A stretch of DNA of 21,764 nt from positions 306 to 22,069 of the forward strand of contig DBVU01000022.1 of assembly GCA_002308195.1 (NCBI GenBank), in the 5' to 3' direction. The notes below the pieces were generated by a model. The model had not been told where the DNA came from, ran no database searches, and saw only the letters and a list, made by a program, of their open reading frames with translations. This document shows positions 16,862 to 21,764 of this stretch, in pieces. A program made the translations under genes and the position numbers. Origin of the DNA: Bacteroidales bacterium UBA1256. Lineage in GTDB: Bacteria; Bacteroidota; Bacteroidia; Bacteroidales; Paludibacteraceae. Within the stretch, counting starts at the first letter, position 1. Every line of letters starts with the position of its first letter.

Positions 16862-17278
16862 TTACTGTTTCTGTAGCACAAAATTGGCTGTTACATCTGC
16901 CCGAGAGAAGTCTAAGTTAGGTGTTTCGTACACGACCGGAGCAACAATGGTTTGCTCGGCATAGATATTTTGTGGGTCGGTTGCCGCCATTGTTACTTCC
17001 TCCAGTTTCTCGCGCCCGGTGTAACGAACAATGGTATAATGACCCGTACTATCAGTGAAATTGTAATTGTAGGACAAGACATCGGGTTCGTTCTCTTTGC
17101 GTACACCATAAATATCCACGCGGATTCCTTGTAGCGGTTGACCTAACTCGTCCGTTACGAGACCTTGCGCCACCAAACGTGGTGCACCGAGTAGATCGGC
17201 GTTGCCTTCTTTTGATGCACACCCGATGCACAACACAGCAAGGCAGAAAAGGACAATATATTGCGAAAGTGTTTTCAT
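16862..17278 (-). CDS. Small lipoprotein with carboxypeptidase-regulatory-like domain
   Basis: The 138-residue protein has a signal peptide with lipobox CIGC (Cys20) and a single beta domain: AQGLVTDELGQPLQGIRVDIYG, DSTGHYTIVRYTG and TANFVLQKQ. This is the transthyretin-like carboxypeptidase-regulatory pattern, also seen in the lipoprotein at 15595-16011, and the two proteins have similar length and layout (GxVTDexGxPxxxIRVxxxG). They may be distant paralogues, although this one lacks the C.YG.PYA motif after the lipid cysteine. Its ATG overlaps the upstream stop by 4 nt, so it is the third gene of the regulator's transcript. No terminator separates it from the next promoter. Confidence 0.7.
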   Translation of the reverse strand: MKTLSQYIVLFCLAVLCIGCASKEGNADLLGAPRLVAQGLVTDELGQPLQGIRVDIYGVRKENEPDVLSYNYNFTDSTGHYTIVRYTGREKLEEVTMAATDPQNIYAEQTIVAPVVYETPNLDFSRADVTANFVLQKQ

Positions 17279-17784
17279 TTGACAAGATAGAATTTAGAGT
17301 TAGAAACTCCCAGGTTGGTATTTAGGGTAATGAAATAAAAGCCGGAAGGCATGTTTTCCGGGACCACCGAACCATAATAACGGCCTTCAAGGTCGCCGCA
17401 AACAATCGATTTGACAATCAGCATACCCGTGAAATCGGTATCCCAATGGCCGATGCGAATATAATAGGTTCCCGGTCGCGTAATCGGGCACGAAACTGAG
17501 TCGGTGGAAAGCGCGTAGAAATAATCTTCGCCGTTTGTTTCGCTGAAATCCGTGCGAATGACGACATACGAAACCGTTTCATGTTGGGTTTCTATCAACA
17601 ATGTGTTGCCCGTGAGCGATGCGCAGAACTGATTGGGGTCGGTTGGATCAGGCGTAGAGCCTGTCGGCCCATCCATCGGCGCTAATTTTACTACGTGCTT
17701 GGCTAACGGAATATCCAATCGGCCGTTAGCCGCGAGAGGCCAACAGATAACGCACCAAATCAATATGAGCACGAGTCGTTTCAT
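17275..17784 (-). CDS. Exported DUF3244-like protein
   Basis: With the start at 17784 the protein has 169 residues, a signal peptide (RLVLILIWCVICWPLAANG) and a mature beta-rich region. Residues about 46-115 (CASLTGNTLLIETQHETV, then GTYYIRIGHWDTDFTGMLIV) resemble DUF3244, a Bacteroidales family of small immunoglobulin-like secreted proteins. The last 50 residues (GRYYGSVVPENMPSGFYFITL, ending NSKFYLVK) read like a second beta-sandwich or the end of a sorting-type domain. The longer frame from 17946 lies inside the regulator gene and is rejected. Its ATG overlaps the regulator stop by 4 nt, implying coupled expression. The function is unknown and the DUF3244 match is tentative. Confidence 0.65.
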   Translation of the reverse strand: MKRLVLILIWCVICWPLAANGRLDIPLAKHVVKLAPMDGPTGSTPDPTDPNQFCASLTGNTLLIETQHETVSYVVIRTDFSETNGEDYFYALSTDSVSCPITRPGTYYIRIGHWDTDFTGMLIVKSIVCGDLEGRYYGSVVPENMPSGFYFITLNTNLGVSNSKFYLVK

Positions 17785-19010
17785 TCTTCCTGACAAGCGA
17801 TGTTTCGCAGCGTGGTTTGCAAGTCCTTGACAGTAACATTCAATTTCTTGGCGATAGTATATTTGTCTTTGCCTATTCCGTTTTGCGCGCGATTGAGGAT
17901 ATCCGCCATTTCTGCGTATGAAAATCCAATCATCACCAAAAGACACAAGCGAATCTCCCGTTCGCTGAATCCGCGTTGTGTCAGTTTGTCCGCGAAACCG
18001 AAGAAACGCTCATCGCACGCGCGGCAGAAAGCATCGTAATTGTTCCAATTCAGTTCGTTCTTCATCGTGTCAATTTGCGCCAATGCACGACACGTTTTCT
18101 TTAGTTGCGAGGTGCGGTCGTTAGACTGTTTGCGCAGTTTGCGAATGAGAAGCGACGCCCCAACAACTATGCAGAGTGCAGCGAAAAGGCTCCACCAAAT
18201 GATTTTATTTCGGTTGGCTGGATCTCCTTCTTTCAGGCTTTGCTCCATCAGCATAATGGCTTGTGTCAGCTGAATCTTCTGCTGCTCCAACTCGCGCTGC
18301 GCATCCGTTCGCGCCGATGTTAGGTCGAGGATCTCGTTCACATTGTCGGTGGAGTCGCAATGCGCAAGAATATAATAGGCATCGTCCAGATAGCGCGGAT
18401 TTTCGGTCTCTGCAATGACCAAACGCGCATAATCGGCCGCAGAATCGCATTGCCCCAACAAGCAAAACGCTTGTGCGCGGAGCATGCGTCCGTACACGCT
18501 GTGCATACGCGCGGTGTAGAGTAAGGTAGAATCGTATTCTTCAGCATAGAGCGAAGATGCGGCGAGTGATTCGATAACCTTGGTCTGCACTTCTTCGCAC
18601 GGACAAACCAGCAATGCGGAATCTACCAATGTGCGCGCAGCGGTTTTGTTGCCTAGAACCGCTTGTTCCCACGCCATATTGTTCAGCGCATAAGCGAAAG
18701 CCAGTGTGTCGTCGGCTCGCGAGAACTGCTCGGCAGACAAACTATATACCTCATAAGCCAAATCATGGCGTTCGGCTTGGCGGCACATATTAGCCATGTT
18801 GCTATAGGCGCGGCCCAGGAGGGCAAAATCGTTCGTACGAGTCTGTGTGGCAGAAATGAAAGATTGCATAGCTTGCACTACTTCGCCATCTTGCCGCAAC
18901 GCCCGCCCTTCCTCATAATATTGGCGGGCAGAGGAGGCATCGTTCGTGCTGCATGCCACTAGACAACACGCAGATATAAACCCGAGCAATATTTTTGCGC
19001 ACTCTTTCAC
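17781..19010 (-). CDS. Membrane-anchored TPR/HTH transcriptional regulator
   Basis: The 409-residue protein has an N-terminal lipoprotein-type signal (LVAC, Cys20), about 240 residues of degenerate tetratricopeptide helices (for example YYEEGRALRQDGEVVQAMQSF, ALLGRAYSNMANM, YALNNMAWEQAVLGN), one membrane helix (about 270-290, WWSLFAALCIVVGASLLI), a short coiled linker, and a C-terminal winged or LuxR-like helix-turn-helix (about 348-403: FSEREIRLCLLVMIGFSYAEM, YTIAKKLNVTVKDLQTTLRNI). The layout suggests an outward-facing TPR sensor coupled through the membrane to a cytoplasmic DNA-binding domain, a scheme common in Bacteroidales. It heads a three-gene operon with secreted or lipoprotein genes. 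The TCCCAAC repeat before its own promoter suggests autoregulation, which is inference. Confidence 0.8.
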   Translation of the reverse strand: MKECAKILLGFISACCLVACSTNDASSARQYYEEGRALRQDGEVVQAMQSFISATQTRTNDFALLGRAYSNMANMCRQAERHDLAYEVYSLSAEQFSRADDTLAFAYALNNMAWEQAVLGNKTAARTLVDSALLVCPCEEVQTKVIESLAASSLYAEEYDSTLLYTARMHSVYGRMLRAQAFCLLGQCDSAADYARLVIAETENPRYLDDAYYILAHCDSTDNVNEILDLTSARTDAQRELEQQKIQLTQAIMLMEQSLKEGDPANRNKIIWWSLFAALCIVVGASLLIRKLRKQSNDRTSQLKKTCRALAQIDTMKNELNWNNYDAFCRACDERFFGFADKLTQRGFSEREIRLCLLVMIGFSYAEMADILNRAQNGIGKDKYTIAKKLNVTVKDLQTTLRNIACQEE

Positions 19011-19014
19011 GCCG

Positions 19015-19046
19015 CAAAATTACTAATAATTTTGCAAATACGCAAA
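19015..19046 (-). promoter_or_regulatory. Promoter of the TPR/HTH regulator operon
   Basis: On the minus strand a -33 TTTG (19046-19043), a 20-bp spacer and a -7 TAATTTTG (19022-19015) match the consensus. The -7 box is only 4 nt from the start codon at 19010, so transcription would begin at or inside the annotated start region. Either the mRNA is nearly leaderless or translation begins at a later codon. Confidence 0.65.
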
Positions 19047-19053
19047 TTTTAGA

Positions 19054-19071
19054 GTTGGGAAAAAGTTGGGA
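19054..19071 (-). promoter_or_regulatory. Putative operator: TCCCAAC-N4-TCCCAAC direct repeat
   Basis: On the minus strand two TCCCAAC heptamers with an 11-bp period end 7 nt before the -33 TTTG of the regulator promoter. Heptamers, spacing and distance to the promoter are the same as at 16842-16859. Confidence 0.65.
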
Positions 19072-19077
19072 AATAAC

Positions 19078-19106
19078 AAAAAAGCGGCCTTACGGTCGCT
19101 CTTTCT
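19078..19106 (-). terminator. Intrinsic terminator at the end of the pseudouridine synthase gene
   Basis: On the minus strand AGCGACC-GTAA-GGCCGCT forms a stem with one A-C mismatch, extended by A-T pairs, and runs into six Ts (19083-19078). The stop codon TAA lies in the loop, so the hairpin overlaps the end of the gene. Confidence 0.7.
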
Positions 19107-19998
19107 TCGTATTCAGTGCACTGACAAATTCCTTAGGTGCAGGTGATTCAAAACGAACCTCCTGCTCGGTCACTGGATGAATAAAAGCCAATACTTGCGC
19201 ATGCAAACAGAGGCGGTCTATTGGGCTGAAATCATTGCCGTGACCGTATTTGCGGTCGCCAACTACCGGATGGCCCAGCGAGGCCAGATGAACGCGAATC
19301 TGATTGGTGCGGCCTGTCTCCAGATGCAATTCCACCAACGACAAATTCTCGCTAGCTCGCAGTACCTTATAATTTGTTATTGCGATGTCTCCGCCATCAT
19401 CCACAGGCGACGAATAAACCATCGCGTGGCGTTTGTCTTCGGTCAGCCAAGTGGTGATTTTTCCTTCGGGCTTATCCAAAACGCCTTCGGCCAAAGCGAT
19501 ATACGTGCGCTCGGTGACTAGCTCACGCCAATAAGTGCGCATGTACTGTTGCAAATCTTGCGAACGAGCAAAAACCAAGAGACCACTGGTCTCGCGGTCC
19601 AGACGATGAACCACAAAAACCGATGCGCGCGGATGTTGCCGCTTGACGTATGCTCGCAGAATGGAATAAGCGGTCGTCTCGCTGCTACCGGGTGTGGCTG
19701 CTACAGTCAGCAACCCCGGACGTTTGTCCACCACAATCAGATCGTCGTCTTCATACACCAAACGAAGTTTGGGGTGATGCAGTTCGGCATTGCCACGACC
19801 GGACAAAACGGTTACTACATCGCCCGGCAGCAAAGCAAAATCGTGCCGTGTCTGAACGGCTTTGCCCACTTTTACGCGCCGTTGGCCCAACAGTTGTTTG
19901 ACCGACGAACGAGCCATGCCGCCCATCTTAGCGATGAGAAAATCCATCAGCTGAGCCGGCTCACTGACTTTGAGTATAGTATCTTGTTTACGAATCAT
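19090..19998 (-). CDS. RluA/RluD family 23S rRNA pseudouridine synthase
   Basis: This 302-residue enzyme isomerises uridine to pseudouridine in large-subunit rRNA (or tRNA). An N-terminal S4 RNA-binding domain (about 15-65: SSVKQLLGQRRVKVGKA) precedes the catalytic domain with VVDKRPGLLTVA and the signature HRLDRETSGLLVFA (131-144), where D134 is the catalytic aspartate. LHLETGRTNQIRVHLASLGHPVVGD-type blocks complete the fold. It belongs to the RluA superfamily; RluD-type is most likely because of the S4 domain, but the exact modified base is not predictable. The start overlaps the stop of the PnuC-like gene by 4 nt, and an intrinsic terminator closes the unit. Confidence 0.92.
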   Translation of the reverse strand: MIRKQDTILKVSEPAQLMDFLIAKMGGMARSSVKQLLGQRRVKVGKAVQTRHDFALLPGDVVTVLSGRGNAELHHPKLRLVYEDDDLIVVDKRPGLLTVAATPGSSETTAYSILRAYVKRQHPRASVFVVHRLDRETSGLLVFARSQDLQQYMRTYWRELVTERTYIALAEGVLDKPEGKITTWLTEDKRHAMVYSSPVDDGGDIAITNYKVLRASENLSLVELHLETGRTNQIRVHLASLGHPVVGDRKYGHGNDFSPIDRLCLHAQVLAFIHPVTEQEVRFESPAPKEFVSALNTKKERP

Positions 19999-20753
19999 TT
20001 GCGTTTAAGCCAACCCATATTCTCCGGTTTTGTAGCGCGAATCCACGCTACGCCTGCCATCGAATTGATAACCAGGAAGAACGTGAATAGCACGATGGAG
20101 AATATATTGTTGATAATAATAAACAGCACGATGCCTGCAACACTGTAAAGGAACCAATAGATCCACGAATCAGTCTTGCGGTAAATTAGCCAGTAGTTGG
20201 CCAGGAACGAAGACGAGATCAGCAATCCGTTGAACAGCTTGATGGCAATATTGTCCGCCAGTCCATTGTGTTGGAAGGCATAGGTGGCCAACAGATAATC
20301 GCCCAACGTGATGAAAATCATCATCATGACCGACAGTACCAATCGAGGCGTGTCCAGAAATTTGGGTTCGAAACTGGCGCCACCGTCCTCCTTGCTGCGA
20401 CTCCACTTGTAGATGGACATCAGTTGGAAGGGAATGAACACGCAGAAAAAGAGGAAAGTGCTGTCATACTGTTCTTGCAGCAAGAACTGAACGCCCAGCA
20501 AAATCGACATGATGATTCCTGCGAAGAATCCCGTGAAGTTCTGCGGGTCACGAACAGTCAGGATATATGCAACGCCGATGATACTAGCCGGAATGCCGAC
20601 TACCCACGCGGCGTTATCGAATTGCAGCAGTCTGCCTTGCAGGGCGGGGAAGAGAAATTCCGCCAGCCACAAAAGGCCGAGCAATGCTCCAAACAGAATA
20701 ATCGAGATAATTAGGTTGCGGCCCAAGGCGCGCCAGAGATGTGCGTTTTTCAT
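19995..20753 (-). CDS. PnuC-like nicotinamide riboside/vitamin transporter
   Basis: The 252-residue integral membrane protein has about seven hydrophobic segments. It shows PnuC-superfamily features: FCVFIPFQLMSIYKWSRSK (compare the P..i.GwyrW segment of PnuC) and LANYWLIYRKTDSWIYWF, followed by two further helices and a short basic C-terminus (KPENMGWLKRK). PnuC proteins are facilitated-diffusion carriers for nicotinamide riboside or related vitamins, trapped inside by phosphorylation. The substrate here is uncertain because no NadR-like kinase or thiamine gene is adjacent. The start at 20753 avoids a longer frame that runs into the bL31 terminator region. It overlaps the pseudouridine synthase gene by 4 nt. 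I saw no convincing promoter, so it may be read from the ribosomal operon. Confidence 0.65.
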   Translation of the reverse strand: MKNAHLWRALGRNLIISIILFGALLGLLWLAEFLFPALQGRLLQFDNAAWVVGIPASIIGVAYILTVRDPQNFTGFFAGIIMSILLGVQFLLQEQYDSTFLFFCVFIPFQLMSIYKWSRSKEDGGASFEPKFLDTPRLVLSVMMMIFITLGDYLLATYAFQHNGLADNIAIKLFNGLLISSSFLANYWLIYRKTDSWIYWFLYSVAGIVLFIIINNIFSIVLFTFFLVINSMAGVAWIRATKPENMGWLKRK

Positions 20754-20788
20754 AATCTTAAATCTTTCGTCTAAATAGACAAGTACAA

Positions 20789-20817
20789 TAAGGGCGAGCA
20801 CAGGATGCCCGCCCTTA
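20789..20817 (-). terminator. Hairpin terminator after bL31
   Basis: TAAGGGCG and CGCCCTTA form an 8-bp stem continued by GCA/TGC past an A-C mismatch, with loop CAGGA on the plus strand. It starts 9 bp past the bL31 stop. The following minus-strand sequence (TTGTACTTG) is only weakly T-rich, so termination may be partial. Confidence 0.55.
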
Positions 20818-20825
20818 ATGGTTGA

Positions 20826-21080
20826 TTACTTGCGGTTGCGGTTACCGTAACGCGACATAAACTTGTCGACACGACCTGCGGTGTCCACGAGTTTGGACTT
20901 ACCGGTGTAGAACGGGTGACTGGTGTTCGAAATCTCCAGCTTGATCAGTGGATATTTAACACCGTCAATCTCGATCGAGTCCTTAGTAGCAGCGGTTGAG
21001 CGGCTAAAGAACTGAGTACCGTCAGACATATCTTTGAAAACTACTACGCGGTAGTTATCCGGATGAATTCCTTTTTTCAT
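20826..21080 (-). CDS. rpmE2: 50S ribosomal protein bL31, type B (zinc-free form)
   Basis: The 84-residue protein begins MKKGIHPDNYRVVVFKD and contains SNTSHPFYTGKSK and the C-terminal DKFMSRYGNR, typical of bL31 type B. The four zinc-binding cysteines of type A bL31 are absent, and no cysteine is present at all, so this is the zinc-independent C- form. It is a component of the intersubunit bridge B1 region of the ribosome. In many bacteria the C- form is induced by zinc starvation and accompanies a C+ copy; in Bacteroidales it is often the constitutive copy. Its position 35 bp after rplI fits constitutive co-expression. No Zur-like palindrome is seen in the short gap. Confidence 0.95.
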   Translation of the reverse strand: MKKGIHPDNYRVVVFKDMSDGTQFFSRSTAATKDSIEIDGVKYPLIKLEISNTSHPFYTGKSKLVDTAGRVDKFMSRYGNRNRK

Positions 21081-21115
21081 AAGATCTCGTTAATTTTGAT
21101 GGTTAAACAATTCAA

Positions 21116-21559
21116 TTACTCAGCTACTACGTTTAGCTTGATGTCGGCCTTTACCTCGCGGTGCAGACGAGCTTGAGCGGTATATTCGCCCAGTTGCTTA
21201 ATCGGCTCAACCAGGGTAATCACTTTCTTGTCGATGTTGATTTCCTGTGCAGCCAAAGCGTCAGCGATGTTTGCGGTGGTAACGGTACCGAAAATTTTGC
21301 CGTCTTCGTTAGCTTTTGCCTTTACTTCGATTACGGTCTCTGCCAATTTTGCAGCCAGTGCCTCAGCGTCTGCGAGCAGTTTAGCTGCTTTGTGAGCCTG
21401 TTGTTTCAGGTTCTCTGCCAGCTGTTTGCGGTTGGCTTCGTTAGCAATGATAGCAATCTTCTGCGGGAGCAGATAGTTGCGGCCATAACCATCTTTTACT
21501 TTTACGATGTCGTTCTTGAAACCCAGGGTAGCCAGGTCTTGAATAAGAATTACTTCCAT
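21116..21559 (-). CDS. rplI: 50S ribosomal protein bL9
   Basis: The 147-residue protein starts MEVILIQDLATLGFKNDIVKV and continues DGYGRNYLLPQKIA, the bL9 N-terminal signature that binds 23S rRNA. A long central helix (NRKQLAENLKQQAHKAAKLL) and the C-terminal domain (KIFGTVTTANIADAL) complete the normal dumbbell shape. It follows rpsR after 28 bp, and upstream of the start a purine-rich AAAGGAAA lies about 6-13 nt from the ATG. The rpsF-rpsR-rplI order is the standard bacterial arrangement; rpsF would lie beyond the window end. Confidence 0.97.
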   Translation of the reverse strand: MEVILIQDLATLGFKNDIVKVKDGYGRNYLLPQKIAIIANEANRKQLAENLKQQAHKAAKLLADAEALAAKLAETVIEVKAKANEDGKIFGTVTTANIADALAAQEINIDKKVITLVEPIKQLGEYTAQARLHREVKADIKLNVVAE

Positions 21560-21587
21560 TTTCGTTTCCTTTCTTTTTGTGGGTTAA

Positions 21588-21764
21588 TTACTTCATCATG
21601 TCTGTTACATAAGGAAGCAAAGCCAAGTGGCGTGCTTTCTTAATGGCCTGAGCAACCTTGCGTTGATACTTCAAAGAAGTACCCGTGATACGGCGAGGAA
21701 GAATCTTACCTTGCTCGTTCAGGAATTTCTTCAGGAACTCAGGATCTTTGTAATCGATGTACTT
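21588..21764 (-). CDS. rpsR: 30S ribosomal protein bS18, 5' part outside window
   Basis: The last 58 codons are present, read from the window edge: [15 protein letters not shown], then [33 protein letters not shown] and VTDMMK before TAA. The [15 protein letters not shown] block is the bS18 signature, and the protein binds bS6 on the small-subunit platform. The start codon lies beyond 21764, so the gene is cut by the window, not truncated biologically. It directly precedes rplI. Confidence 0.95.
   Translation of the reverse strand, partial: KYIDYKDPEFLKKFLNEQGKILPRRITGTSLKYQRKVAQAIKKARHLALLPYVTDMMK

Overview
The window looks like a chromosomal segment from a member of the order Bacteroidales. 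The evidence is the promoter grammar (-33 TTTG, about 20 bp, -7 TAnnTTTG, found six times), the near absence of strong Shine-Dalgarno sites, and the protein families: a PorZ-type type IX secretion protein, a DUF2147 protein, a TGS/uridine-kinase-like nucleoside kinase of about 560 residues, a membrane-tethered TPR-HTH regulator and an rSAM-associated-type lipoprotein. No rRNA, tRNA, CRISPR array, transposase or phage gene is visible. The genus cannot be named from this sequence.

Layout. (1) 1-5486: a minus-strand DUF2147 secreted protein and, divergent from it, rdgB followed by a giant PorZ-like protein. The two promoters interlock. The rdgB leader carries two identical 68-bp tandem repeats. 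rdgB has small in-frame insertions, and the PorZ-like protein is an internally duplicated version. (2) 5480-13973: one tightly packed minus-strand operon with the order gyrB, LOG-family hydrolase, GH16-like protein with a lysine/alanine tail, kdsA, kdsD, nucleoside kinase, SPOR protein, folE. Every junction is an overlap or a gap of 17 bp or less, and the only clear promoter lies upstream of gyrB. (3) 14131-15438: a lipoprotein esterase and a small membrane protein, with their own promoter and terminator. (4) 15595-19071: a five-gene envelope cluster in two transcription units. One encodes a lipid-anchored TPR/transmembrane/HTH regulator, a DUF3244-like secreted protein and a small lipoprotein. 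The other encodes an internally duplicated membrane protein and an rSAM-system-type lipoprotein. (5) 19079-21764: housekeeping genes, namely RluA/RluD-type pseudouridine synthase, a PnuC-like transporter, ribosomal proteins bL31 type B and bL9, and a partial bS18.

The best candidate for an undescribed system is region 4. Both of its promoters carry the same direct repeat (minus strand TCCCAAC-N4-TCCCAAC), placed exactly 7 nt upstream of the -33 box, with an identical 20-bp promoter spacer. This predicts one regulator, plausibly the TPR-HTH protein itself, controlling all five envelope genes. Other notable items are the duplicated PorZ-like protein, whose first copy lacks 67 residues, and the palindromic repeat sequences in the rdgB leader and reading frame.
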